Source: Linyphia triangularis
Lineage: Eukaryota > Arthropoda > Arachnida > Araneae > Linyphiidae
Assembly (NCBI GenBank): GCA_963978545.1
Contig: OZ021726.1
Coordinates: 50,761,959 to 50,825,958, forward strand
Length of the DNA stretch: 64,000 nt
Direction: 5' to 3'
The notes beneath the pieces are model-generated. The model did not search any database and was not told the DNA's origin. It was given only the letters and a program-made list of their open reading frames with translations. Position 1 is the first letter of the stretch; each line of letters starts with the position of its first letter. Below, one piece after another: positions 13,271 to 24,232 of this stretch. The translations under genes were made by a program, and so were the position numbers.

Positions 13271-16200
13271 TGTTGAACAAGGTTTTTACAATTACTCATT
13301 ACTATATCATTATATAATAATCAGGGAAACACACAAACAAACAGTTCTGAAAATGTCAGAGAATTAACACTACGATTTTTAAAAATAAAATATCAAAGAA
13401 TTGTTAACTTTAAAATAAATTTAAAAAATAATTTAATTAAATTTAAAACAAAATTTAATTCCATTCAAAGAAAATTGTGATTATCATCTTGAAATGATGC
13501 ACTGCCCTTAATACTTTTAATTAGGCTAAATGGATCTACATATCATTAACTTAAAGCTATGACTTAATAACTCCAAAATTTTAAGTTTTTAGAAATGTGC
13601 ATGATGAGTAAAAAATTACTCACAATTATTGTAGCTAGGTCCCTTTAGATGTAGTACAATTTCAATGCTTTGTAAAATTTTCAAATATGTTTTCCTCAAA
13701 ACTATGGTTTTACAGTTACCTCTCAGACAGACCCTTTGCATAAGCTTCTCATAATAGTGTAGTGTTAAGTCTAAACAGATTTTCATACAACTTATTATAC
13801 TAATGAGACTATGGAAAATGATATCCAAATATGTATATATACTTTAAATTTAAAAAAAATAGTTCAAATTTATATAAAGGACACTTTGAAAACATCTGAG
13901 AGATAACTGCAGTATGTCTAACATGCAGATATTCAAAACTTTTTTTAGAATTTTTTCTTTTTTGTCTGAAATTTAATTAACTTCCATGATGAGGTTCAGT
14001 TTGTTAAACTAACATTCCTTATAAATACATAAAAAGCCTCACTCCTTTCTAGTGGCGATAATTTAAACTAATGTTTATTTTTTTTCTTCAGATATACAGG
14101 GTGTCCAGCAGCCTTGAAAATCGGGAAAGTTGGGAAATGTGCTGGAATTTTTTGCACTTCGGGAAAGTCGGGAATTATGCTTGAAATTTTGGAATTTTCC
14201 GGTCTGCATTGGGAAATCATCTCTTCTCTTTTTTATCGGAAAAACCTTTATGATATTTAAAAAAAAATGAAAATGTTTTCCAAGAGATGGGATTCTTCCG
14301 CTGATCGACGGATTTCTGCTCTCTCTCTTTTTCTCTAATGTCATAGCTTCTATCGGCATTATCTACGTTCATACGTTATGACCATTTTGCTGAACGTTGG
14401 CCGCTATTCTCGTGATTATGTTAGGCGCTGTGGCCGAGAATTAGGTTGTTGCGTGACAGTTTTCGTCGGATGCTATTACTGTGCCGATATAACAGTCACT
14501 GACGCTATTGCAGACATTTGCACTTGGCAGACATGGTAAAGTTCAGACTTAAAAGCGGATTTCCGTTTTTTACTGAAATTTCTACCATTTCTGTGATAGA
14601 TACAAATTTGCATTGCAATTTTATTGGGTTTGCTTGAAAGTTTGACAGCCAATGAATCTGCTTACTTCAGAGTTCTTCCTACTAGATTTTATTACAGTTG
14701 GTGCTGCGACCACAATTAATGACGGATTGACCCAACTTAACCCATACCTATAATGGAAATTGACTTAACTCGATGTTCCGGCAAATCGCCCATCACTTGG
14801 GGTCGGGTAGAACTCCGATATCTGAAACAAAGCATGCATCTATTTACGCAAAAGCAAATCAATCTTTCCCCCCCAATAATTTAATCCCGCCATATTGCTT
14901 CAGACTGTTTGAAAGTAGTTCCTGCATGTAGATGCGAAATGTGAAAATGTTAAATTAGTAGAAATTCTATTGAATGCTCAGAAATAATAATAATAGTATC
15001 CAAAAAAGGAGTCAATGGAACTAATTTACTTCTTTTTGGAAAGTCTGCACCTTTTTTTACACAATCGATCTCTTCCTTGAAATTTAAGTTTTGAAGACAG
15101 CTAAGGGCAGAGATTTTCGCGCTCTTTATTTCAAACGGAAGTAGATGTTAAAATTCTTTCATCTTTTCTGGGTCTTGAAAAACTTACAATCTTTAGGTTA
15201 ATCTTTGCGAGTTTGCACTTATTTATAAACCGCTTGCAATATCTCACGACTCGTATTATATTGGTGAATGAAAAAAACTTTTAAAATAGTATATTTTGAA
15301 ACGTGCCGTTTTCCAAACTCATGTGAAAATTAAAGAAGGGATTCTTTCTTTTCTCATTTAGCACCTCGAGGGATTGTCTACCAAATTACTTTTGGTTGGA
15401 AAATTCCTCTGCTTTGTTCAGAAACTTAAGGCCTTTTGGCCATAAATCGCGTTGGGGAAGTTTATTTGGTTGCAATCCTCGGGACGCCATATCAACAATA
15501 TTTTGCTTTAATGTATTGACCAAGATTTGTGTATGTTTTCCGCTATCGCCGATATTTACATTGGAGTATTGATAATTTTCAACTTGGTTTAAGCCGTTTC
15601 AATAGTAGCTATTGCCGAGATTTGGGATGCCGTTTTGATGTCATTTGCCTAGGCTTCCCCTGATGTAATAGCAGCTATTTCCCGTGATTAGTGTCGTTAT
15701 GAAGATCGGTTTTGCCGTTTGGTTTGAATCGATGCAGAATTTCTAGAATTTCAATTTAATTTTGTGCAAGAAAGTAGTCCCAATTTTACTGTTTATCCTT
15801 TTTTTTAAATTGTAATTTTAACTATTATTGTTTGTTAAATTGTTCATTTTAGCTTGAAAAACAATTTAACATTTTAGCTATAATGGATAATAGTTTAAAA
15901 GTTAAAGCAATTTTTTATGTAATGGTTTAAAATTAATTAACTTGTACAGCTGTGTGAAAATTTGAAGTTTTTTTGCTTTGGCCATGTCAGTTACATGCAG
16001 AACCTCCCTCCCTTAATTCTTAACTACAGAAATGTTTGTGACAAGCAGTCGTGCTTAAAGTAAACTATTAAATTGCATGCCTAAGTTCATTCCTTTTTCT
16101 TTTTATCTGCTAAGGTTTAGACCTTCATATTTATGTATCACTTGTCTTGTTAAACAATTTTATGTCTTTTTTCTCGTCTTTAAAAAAATCTTCTCTTCCT

Positions 16201-19200
16201 ATTTTCGAAGTACATAGTCTAATTCTTACATGATGATTAGTTATTTTTTAATTTCATATTTTTTTGTAATTTGTAAAATTAGTTCAACATACTACTTGGT
16301 GGGGGTATACTTTGGAAAATGTGGTATAAATTGGTTGCGAGAGGGGTCCTTGAAAATTTTTGGGATGAGTCTTGAAATTCTTGAAATATGCTTGGAATTT
16401 TTATCAGAAATTTTGCTGGACACCCTGATATAATTTTTCATGATCTAAATAATATGGACGCCAAATTTTATTACTTCTGTAGAACAAGCTAACTGTAAAC
16501 ATAAATAGTTCTCAAGTCCAATAGTTCTGGCAATTTATTCTAAATTAACAAATGTAACAGGGAGAACATTAGTTCAACTTTTGTTAATCCACTATTTGGA
16601 ATTATTAGTACTTCGATTTTTATCAGTTGATTTTGGATATCTACCAAATAATGATTTTGGATATGGCCAAAACTAAAGAGAACATAAAGAAACTCTGGAA
16701 ATGAAAAGCAGATGGAACTCGGTACTGAAATCTCTTCCTTACTCTTTTGCTGTTATCTAGGGAATGTAGGGCTTTACATTCCTGACCCATTTAAACCGAT
16801 CAAGATATTGCAGAGGCACTTTGTTTAACGTACATTTCTAGATTTTGTTGGAAATTAAAAATTGTTTTTATCTAGTAAATATTTGCTGGTTTCAAAAATA
16901 TTTCTTTCTTTTCATACGAAACACATTAAGATACTCTTGATTGGTTAACCATACATGAAAGTTTAGCTAATATAATAAATATAATTAAGTTTATTCAAAA
17001 GAATTAAGCTTATTTTGGGAGGAAAAATTTAATTATATGATAAAGAAAAATGGAAAGCATCTAACCCTGATGAATTATTTGACCTACATAAAATTATTTG
17101 TTCAATCATTAGCAAAATACAAGATACTTAACTCTCTTGTATCCCCTTTTTCTTTTAATATTTTTCTGCTGCACTTTCAAGTTGTGGATAATGAAATAAA
17201 TAATTTAAAATTGTAGTAAGACAATATTTCTACATAAAGAGGAAATTTTAATGGAGTTCTAAAAAAAGATAATGCAGTATGACATTCGATGAAATTAATC
17301 TATTTTATTTGTAGTTTTGAAAAATCGCAATGATGAGGCTGTCGCTTTACTTGCTGAAGCCAAAGAACTAGGAATTAATTTAGAGAAATATTATCGTTCC
17401 ACGCTAATAACCCTGAAAAGTGCATTGGAAGGAGAAAATAAAAAAGTTCCATTCACTATTCCATCAGAAGTAAGCAACTTAGACATAATTTATTATTTAA
17501 AATTATTTTTTCTATTGGTTCATATTGATATGTTATATAAAATGTTTTCTTAAATTATGTGACATACATGTTTAATTACCTCTTCTTTAGTACAAAACCC
17601 ATGGTAATGTAATCTTAAACTAATTTTTAAAAAATGCATGTCAGAAATTAATTTTTATGCTATAAACAGACAGTAGCTTAATTAACCTTTCTATCCATGT
17701 ATAAAAAATGTATTTGAATGGATTTGTATAATTCTTGTATAATTCACCAACTGAATTAGAATATTGATGATATAATGTGCAATAGACAATTCCAGCATGT
17801 TTTAAAAACGAGTGAAATTAATTTATATTTATGAAGAATTTCTTTTCGATTCCAAATATTCAAACAAAAGTGCTTTAAAAAAATAATTATTTAAATATTA
17901 AGGAAAGAAAATGCCCAAAAACCTCATATAATCACATTCTGATCAAAACGCTACTTTATACCTATGACGTCAAAACATTCTTCAATTCTATGGTTATCGT
18001 GAGGTTTTTGCCAAATAGTTGGTGTGCGTTTGGTAGACAATTGCTTTATCCCATACCGATTGGCGCGATTTGCAAGAAACTTGCAAAACTGGTTTCCGCT
18101 ACTGCGTTTCAAGCCAATTTGTTTCAAATATAGTGTTGTAACATTCGCTTTGAGCCGAATGTGTCGTTTTTTGAGAGCCAAAACTTACAAGCGAACTTTG
18201 ACTGCAAATTTAAAAAATGAAAAAGCGCAGTGAGCAGAATTTTTTGTGTTTATTGCCTTTTCGAAACATTTAGAATTGAATAAAATATATATATAAAAAA
18301 ATTAGGGAATTTTTCTTGATTAATATCTGCTGAAATGTTTCCTCAAAACACATGAAAATTGTATGATATACCCACAAAATGTAAAATTTTATCATCAAAT
18401 TAATAACCAGTCATTCCTTATACTAATTTATCATGCATTATATTTTTATGAGAACATTGTATCTTAATTATAGCATAGTTTTTAAACATTTGTGAGTTAA
18501 TGAAAGAAAAAAAAAATACTAGTTTGTAATCTTTTTAGTAAATGCATAGTTGTAATTTAATATACATAGTATTTTCTAAAAATATATAGAGTTTGTTTTA
18601 GGGGGAGGGGGTGATTTAAGGGGTGACCCTATTTTTTAAAAACAAAATCAATCTTAAAATAGCTCAATGTAAACACTATAATAATGATGTCTTAATTCAT
18701 AGTCTAAAAAAGTATGGAAATAAGTTTCATAAAATTTTCATAATGAGCAATTTAATGTATAAAAGAGACACCAGTTTTTAAATCCTTTATATTAACTTCG
18801 ATTTTGTATGTACGTTTGTCCATGGATCAGAAACTGCGAAGGCCTAATTAACTCCATTTTCGCCATCCAATCGGACTGAAACTTGGCAGTAGGTTGTATA
18901 TAGATGAAAATGCATTCTATACATTTTTGGGGCTGTTACTGTCACTAAAAGGTTGTTTTTATAGAATATTAATAAACCAACTTGTCGTCATCCATTCGCA
19001 TTAAAATAGCCTTGAACCGATAATTGTTGAAACTCTTTCCTATTGCCAAAGTTATTAAAATCTGTGCAAAAGGGACAAATTGCTCACTTTTGCAGAACAT
19101 GCAAGTTCTATATGATAGCCTTTGAATGTTAATAATATTTTAAGTATTTCCCTGGCTATGTGCACTTCAATCTGTAAAATATGTTTATCGCTTTTAAGAC

Positions 19201-19585
19201 AAGTCTTTAACACATTTGTGCTGATATTTAATGTGGTTTCCAAATTAGAACTATTAAACTTTGTATTCAGGTTAATAGGGGGATAATAAATTATATAAAG
19301 AAGTAGAAAAAAGTGGTTAGGGTAATCAAATTAATAGATAAAAATTGGTGTTTGTATTGCAAAATTTTAGGTGTTATTTTAAGCAAAACTTGGAAAATCG
19401 TAAATAGAATACATGAGCTTGTAAACCTTTATCCTGTGTCTTGTACAATAAAAAATATGGTCAGGGTTAAACTTTTTCTTTCTGCTAACTTTACTTCAAA
19501 TATCTCATTATTATGGCTATCTTATTTTTTTACTAAATAATGCTTTTTTTTATTTATTTTTCAGGAGTTTGCCATTTCAGGTTGA
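273..19585 (+). CDS. LRPPRC: LRPPRC-like mitochondrial PPR protein, C-terminal exons (5' part lies outside the window)
   Basis: Twelve exons can be read from splice sites and matching phases: 273-379, 1758-1826, 3056-3146, 3279-3525, 7239-7324, 7410-7599, 9508-9626, 9775-9887, 12775-12840, 12942-13038, 17315-17469 and 19565-19585 (TGA). Together they give about 452 codons with no internal stop. All introns begin GT and end AG. The protein is helical and Leu/Lys/Glu-rich, as expected for degenerate PPR repeats. The last long exon carries a GINLEKYY stretch followed by KKVPFTIPSE, which resembles the extreme C-terminus of animal LRPPRC (VPF followed by P and E). LRPPRC binds SLIRP in the mitochondrial matrix and stabilises polyadenylated mitochondrial mRNAs. 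Human LRPPRC is about 1,390 residues, so roughly the last third is here. The final coding exon is only seven codons long. Identification rests on remembered family features; the exon structure itself is firmer. Confidence 0.72.
425..545 (-). repeat. Fragment of the AAAC-tailed dispersed repeat (family A)
   Basis: This intronic stretch matches, in the same orientation, the copies at 11835-12330 and 18778-19060: a taccGTTATCCAATtg block, a cttGGCAGA block, a GATGACAGTGCATTCTATCA block and an ATTTGGGGC block. It is truncated and diverged. Confidence 0.5.
854..1355. mobile_element. Short TIR element of about 500 bp (family B), copy 1
   Basis: The left end reads CAATGGACAATTCCCGCAT and the right end is its near-perfect reverse complement (ATGCGAGAATTGTCCATTG). 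There is no coding capacity, so it looks like a non-autonomous DNA transposon (MITE). I could not identify an unambiguous target-site duplication. A second, more decayed copy in the same orientation lies at 17780-18295. Confidence 0.7.
1523..1706 (+). mobile_element. tRNA-derived SINE in an LRPPRC-like intron
   Basis: The 5' part resembles a tRNA: an acceptor-like GCCGAC, a box A (TAGTGGTTAGCGTG) and a box B (GGTTCGAGTCCC), ending near GTAGGCA. A tRNA-unrelated body of about 90 bp follows, then a short tail of AACC repeats. The insertion is bounded by a perfect 14-bp direct repeat, TCTATTGTATAGTT, at 1509-1522 and 1707-1720. That is the target-site duplication expected from LINE-assisted retrotransposition. 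The anticodon stem pairs poorly, so this is not a functional tRNA gene. Confidence 0.85.
1827..3055. other. LRPPRC-like intron, no further gene seen
   Basis: AT-rich intron between the second and third exons seen here. It holds a poly(T) run near 2202-2219 and a short imperfect tandem array of an ATTATAATAAATTTCG-like unit near 2734-2800. Neither strand shows a convincing coding exon. Confidence 0.5.
3526..7238. other. 3.7-kb LRPPRC-like intron carrying an old relative of the 2.3-kb TIR element
   Basis: Blocks at about 3990-4160 and 4710-4910 resemble 14386-14540 and 15530-15730, and about 6760-6860 resembles 16310-16427, the end of the TIR element at 14097-16427. I read this as an ancient, disrupted copy with extra sequence inserted at roughly 5160-6700. 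No terminal repeats or target duplication survive clearly. A (TA)n run lies near 6672-6686. Confidence 0.4.
8230..9066. mobile_element. Possible decayed TIR element in an intron
   Basis: The left end CAGCGTTGCTA and the right end TGGCAACCTTG are imperfect inverted repeats of about 11 bp. A 5-bp TTGTA lies beside each end (8224-8228 and 9067-9071), one base off on the left. The interior contains AGGGAAA-type motifs near both ends and no ORF of note. The repeats are short, so this is tentative. Confidence 0.35.
10406..10443. repeat. Perfect 15-bp inverted repeat with 8-nt loop
   Basis: Arms ACATATCTGGCCTAG and CTAGGCCAGATATGT are exact reverse complements around CTAACACT. Just upstream, a GTGGTTATAAAAAGCTA-type unit is tandemly duplicated (about 10368-10405). 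No flanking target duplication was seen. Confidence 0.8.
11835..12330 (-). repeat. AAAC-tailed dispersed repeat (family A), near full-length copy
   Basis: Read on the minus strand this matches the units at 39205-41690: a GTTTATAAAA-rich start, GGCAACAGGAAAGA, a GATGACGGTAAG block, TTTTAGTGACAGT, GCCCCAAAATTTGATAGAA, then a CGATCnGA...GACACATACACAAAATCGAAGTTAATA end. No protein-coding capacity is visible. Confidence 0.6.
13039..14091. other. AT-rich intron sequence with a (TA)n microsatellite
   Basis: A pure TA dinucleotide run spans about 13225-13261. Otherwise no gene, RNA or clear element was recognised before the TIR element that starts at 14097. Confidence 0.5.
14097..16427. mobile_element. 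2.3-kb non-autonomous TIR transposon (family C)
   Basis: The left end reads CAGGGTGTCCAGCA and the right end TGCTGGACACCCTG, an exact 14-bp terminal inverted repeat. A 5-bp ATATA flanks both sides (14092-14096 and 16428-16432), though an AT-rich 5-mer is weak evidence alone. Subterminal regions are rich in GGGAAA/TTGAAA-like motifs. No transposase ORF is visible, so it probably moved in trans. It sits between the exons ending at 13038 and starting at 17315. Confidence 0.75.
17780..18295. mobile_element. Family B TIR element, copy 2 (decayed right end)
   Basis: Colinear with 854-1355 over most of its length, including the TATGACGTCAA block, the GGTTATCGTGAGGTTT block and the GCCTTTTCGAAACATTTAGA block. 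The left TIR is recognisable (CAATAGACAATTCCAGCAT). The right TIR is too diverged to call, so this insertion is probably older. Confidence 0.6.
18778..19060 (-). repeat. AAAC-tailed dispersed repeat (family A), partial copy
   Basis: Shares with 11835-12330 the block TATTAACTTCGATTTTGTAT, the GATCAGAAAC...GGCCTAATTAAC block, the TTTTGGGGCTGTTACTGTC block, ACTAAAAGGT and the CATCCATTCGCATTAA block, in the same minus orientation. It is truncated after about 280 bp. Confidence 0.55.
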
Positions 19586-19751
19586 AGACTTTTATGTGAT
19601 ATTAAACTAATTCTTTCATCCAACACATAACTCATCTAGCTTTTTCCATATTGGACACTTTGCATTATTAATGTACATACGTTTTTGGAACTCTTGTATC
19701 AGACATGTGCAAAGAGTTGTTGATCCATCAATTTTTTCAGCCTGTAGCTTT

Positions 19752-19757
19752 AATAAA
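19752..19757 (+). promoter_or_regulatory. Poly(A) signal AATAAA of the LRPPRC-like gene
   Basis: A canonical AATAAA lies about 165 bp after the TGA at 19583-19585, within AT-rich 3' UTR. It is the best candidate for the 3' end of the gene; cleavage would be expected 10-30 bp downstream. Confidence 0.5.
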
Positions 19758-19759
19758 CT

Positions 19760-22260
19760 TTGTACATTAGTATGGATTAAAAAATGTAGATTTTTATTCT
19801 GTGTGCTTTAATGACATCACTTTTAATTTTGTAATTAGCAAAGGGGGATGGGTGAATAATCAGGGAATGAATTTAAATTTTTCTCAGCTAATTATCACAT
19901 TAGCCAATTAGTTAAGACAAATAGACGTGATAATTTATGCAAATATCAGGTAAGAGACAAATTGTTAGAAATTGAATTTTGGTATCTTTAGATTCTGCTT
20001 GTCAATATCTAATTATCTGTAGTGATTTTACTATAATTTATCAGTTACTTCATGAATTATTTACAGAATTGTCAGACTATTGTATATTATTATCATCACT
20101 GTGGCAACACTGTTTTTACTATGGTCGTTTTGGCAACAAAACCGAATGTTCCATCATTGTAAATTGGCGGCTATGTTTATACAGTTTATGTGCTATTAAT
20201 GTTGATTAAAGCGTAAGTTTAAGTTAGGATAAGGCATTCAACTCACTTTACACAGATGACTCTAGATAGAAATGTATGCTCCAAAAAACCTACCCATACA
20301 TTTTTCTGAAAATCAGATGATTGTCATTTACCTAGTATTTGCATAAAGCCATCCAAATGAGAATGTTGGTTTAATATCTTCTACAACCATTTTTGACGAT
20401 AATAACAGATTAAGATACTGTAATAAATAAGTCTTTGTTATTGAAATCTTATTTTGTCTAAAGTATTATGAGAGGAAAGTAATTGAATCATTGACTGATA
20501 TTTTGATCTTCGCCCCTTTTGTTGTGCAACCCATTTTCGATATATAAATTAAAGGTTGGAGAAATCTGAATTCCGATTAGTCTAACGCATTGTTATTAAA
20601 CCTTACTTTCATCAATATATAAAAAAATTTGTCATCTATTCTCAACGAATATCTTGGCATTTGATCATAATTTCCTCTAACGATCTATGGATGATCATCT
20701 AGCGGACATATTGGTCTAATTACGGATGAGTTTGGTGTGAGAGACCGACCACTCACTGTGTCATTCGAGAGTAATGAAAGGGCAACCATCGGCTACTCAG
20801 TGTGTCATTTTAGAGTAACCATCGGCCGAGGAATAATTGCTACCAAGGAATCAAATGCAAAACTCGTTAAAATATTTGTTATATTAATTTAACGTTATCA
20901 AGTAAAATATTTAAAGACAAATATCCAAATATAAAACATAAAATGGAATCGTATACCTATTTAGAAAAATAGTATTTTAGTAAAATAAGAGAACAATAAG
21001 TTGTCACAAACAGTAAAATACGAAATTGGATTTGTTTCAGTCAAGTTTTTAGCTTTGTATATAGATAACAAGAAAAAAATTAGTCACTTGTTTTAAATAA
21101 AACCTTTAATAATAAAAACGAACGTATTTGGACTTTTTGGCTAAACCAACAATTTTCGGTTTAAAATATTATTTAACGTATGGCATCATTTAAGATACAA
21201 TTGTAATCATTATCAGTGTCCTTGATTCGTACCCTAAAAGCCATTCTTGGAAGTGTCATATTTTTAGGAAGTTTATTTTAAATAACATGAGCAGCGACCG
21301 AATTATTTTCAGGGGAATACACAAAGCACACAAGGGGTTATAAGCTGGTTATTATTATTATTTTTTGGTTAAATCAGGATTTTTTAATTTCTCTATCTTA
21401 ATGAAATTTTACTTTGTTATTTTCCAGGGAAGGAGAAGGGGGGAGGGGTGGTGGACAAGTGCACTTCCTGATGGTGCACATGTTACTTTAGTTATTGGAT
21501 ATTCTTAATTATTAAATCAAAAACATACTTTATAATGAATATTTTATTACTTACAATATAACTATTAAACAATAAAATTAATGCATAATATTTAAAATTC
21601 TAATGATCTTTATTTTGTGCCAAAAAAATCTGCACTTCCGCATTTTTAAGAAGCAATGTTGGATTGAATAATTAATCTTATAGAAATAAACTTTATTCAA
21701 ATTGTACAAACTGAAAAAAAATTAAAAAACATGTATTTACTTACGAGACCGAAGAAAAATTCCTTCAACGTAAGGGAAAAAAATCGTTTATAAGTATTAA
21801 GCAATCAAATTAAAGAAACAACTGTGATTAGTCCATGCACTAGTTCACGTTGATTTTAGCAGATATAACAAACAGCTCATAGTAATAAACAACCAGATTA
21901 TCTTAACTGGATAAGAACTAGACAGAAATTACCACGCCAGAATACCGCAATCCCTTTGCTTTAATAAATAAAGCAAAATAAAATAATAGCAAGGTAAAAA
22001 AAAATTGAAGTTAATATAAAAGATTTCAAAATACAAAAGTGTAATATTTTAGTTCTTTCAAGTTAGAGAAATAATGAAAAAAAAATCAAAAATGAAACAC
22101 AAAAAGTGTAGGAAATGCTCAATAGAATTCCCAAAATGGATATCAAGGTCTTATATCTGATGACTATTAAATGAAAATCAAAACGTTTTCCAAGAATTGA
22201 GAGAACAACATAAATAATGTTCAAACATTAAAAGAAATACTTCTTTTATCGAATCTCCAA
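19760..22260. other. Gene-free AT-rich region downstream of the LRPPRC-like gene
   Basis: I see no supported coding exon, RNA gene or bounded element here. ORFs are short and lack recognisable domains. A slightly GC-richer patch occurs near 20690-20850. Confidence 0.45.
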
Positions 22261-22317
22261 TGTTACTAGACTGCCGGCGCCACCTCGCAATTTCAATACT
22301 CATCGCACATACGGAAG

Positions 22318-22600
22318 ATGGATACGATTACCACGATGCGGTTTTTACTGATAAAGTATTGGGCATGCGCAAAAGCAAATGGAAATCGTCTCAAACGGCC
22401 CGATGTTGACGGTTTCACTATGTTTCTATACAATATTGGGAACATCGCGCATATGCAGGGCTGGGTGGATAGGATTATCATGATGTGAGCTTGCTGATGA
22501 AGTACTGCGCAAAAGCAAATGGAACTCGTTTCAAACGGAGCGGTGTTGACGGTTTCAATACGTTTAGGAACACCGCGCATGAATCGTGACACGGTTCTTC
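22318..22600. repeat. CpG-rich imperfect tandem duplication, period about 146 bp
   Basis: Two adjacent units share GATACGATTACCACGATG versus GATAGGATTATCATGATG, then GCGCAAAAGCAAATGGAA, CGTCTCAAACGG versus CGTTTCAAACGG, and GTTGACGGTTTCA followed by ACATCGCGCAT versus ACACCGCGCAT. The units begin near 22318 and 22468. The segment is much richer in CG dinucleotides than its surroundings. It may be a promoter or satellite seed, but no adjacent gene was recognised. Confidence 0.7.
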
Positions 22601-22749
22601 GTCCTTGAAGTGTTAGGCAGTATCGTCAAAAAATAATGTCACCGGTTTGACAATGTTGATTTCACACCGGTTTTTGCCGATGTATAGCCCAAGCCTAGTC
22701 ATACCCCTGTTTTTCGCAGAATCTCCAGTCGCCACTAGATGACGCATTT

Positions 22750-23950
22750 ACTGATCTTGAAAATGCATGCTTTGCAATGCATGTCTCAGCTATTTTTTGA
22801 AATTTGTATGAAGGAAAAAAAAAAAAGGTTTTTAGCAATTCTACTTGATGTGTGTTTGAATTAAAAAATTAACAGTTTCCTTAGAGTTTTTCATGCATAA
22901 TTTATCAACTTATGAAAGAAAAAAAAATTCTCGTAAAAAAAAAGTAAGAATTAAATACAAGCACACATTCAAATATTTTAGACATTCAACCTTGATTTCA
23001 AAAATAAATTTAGAAAATTTTTTTAGGTTAATTGCATGTTTTAAATTTCTATAATTATATTGTCAATGTCTTATATACCTTAATTTTTTTTAATAAAATT
23101 ACGAGATATAACTAATTTATAATTCAAGTGTTATTATTAACATTTATTAATAAATGCCTAATTATTTGAGTTGTTTAGTTGTATTAAAATGCATATATTC
23201 ATAATAAATAACTCATAAATTAAAAATATACAAATGATTCCATAAAAAGTCAAATGAAAAAAAGATTTTTGTTTAGAATTGATAACTTTAATATTTACCA
23301 TCAGTAAATTTTAGACTCAATATCACACAAGCTAAATACTACCAATATTAGAAATTCATCAATCAAGACCGTTTAAAAGCATTCGAGATTCATCTACACA
23401 AAATATATACATAAGCCTTTACAATGAAGATTTTTAAATTCAAGAAATACTATTGATTTCATGTAACTATTTGTTGTCTAGTAGCAACTCTCATTAGTGA
23501 TTGTTGTTTTAGTTAGCTCCTTTTATAGATACTTTTTAAAATAGAGAGAAAAGGTATATGAGATTAATTTCACAAATGTATTTTATTGAATAGTCCATCA
23601 CACAGTATGGATTGGTAAGAAACAAAAACATATCAATATAATCACAAATATACTCAGCGAAAAGAAAAATTCAGTAAATTTTAGTGTGTTCGAAACAATT
23701 TTATTATTTTTAAATATAAATTATTAAAACTTTAAAATGTCAATTTTTCTTCAAACTCTTACAAAATTAAACTGCAATGTATTGTAAATAATAATAATAA
23801 TAAAAACAATTTGGGCATTTATTAATTATTAATAGGACACAATACACCATTTTAGAAAACACTTAAATTCTAAGCAGAAGACAACTCATACACTATTCCA
23901 AATAATATTAAAAACCGAACAATCTTAGGTCTGTAAAAGCGAAATCTAAC
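22750..23950. other. AT-rich spacer, nothing recognised
   Basis: Low-complexity AT-rich sequence with short A and T runs and an (AAT)n patch near 23788-23803. No coding, RNA or element signature. Confidence 0.45.
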
Positions 23951-23974
23951 GGCCGTCTGATATTCTGGAGCATC

Positions 23975-24232
23975 TAACATGTGGCCTCAATGTCCTCTCG
24001 TTGGTGTGGTGGGGTCGGAGAAAGGGGTTTACACTAGAAGATTTCGATCTCGTATTCTTCTAATTTAAATTGAAAACACAAGATTGCATCGTATAGTAAA
24101 ATTTTTAAATAATAGACATTATTCTATTTAATATGAAACTAAAAGCCCTTTATGAAATGGTTCACCAGTTTTTCGTAGCCACCTGGCAGGAGAATTTTTT
24201 TGAAGACAAATGGCAAAGCATGGGTCAAGGCC
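23975..24232 (+). repeat. tRNA-headless SINE-like body, copy 1, cut by the P-like element
   Basis: Matches 26030-26370 closely: GTGGCCTCAATGTCCTC, GGTGTGGTGGGGT, TTTACACTAGAAGATTTCGA, TCTCGTATTCTTCTA, then GATTGCATCGTATAGTAAAA, AAAAGCCCTTTATGAAATGG and the CACCTGGCAGGAGA block. It stops at GCATGGGTC where the P-like element begins. Relative to 26030-26370 it lacks an internal segment of about 90 bp. Confidence 0.6.

Noticed and set aside
22293..22592. 99-codon minus-strand ORF over the CpG-rich duplication
   Set aside because: The open frame follows from GC-richer tandem sequence; the translation shows no domain or homology I recognise.
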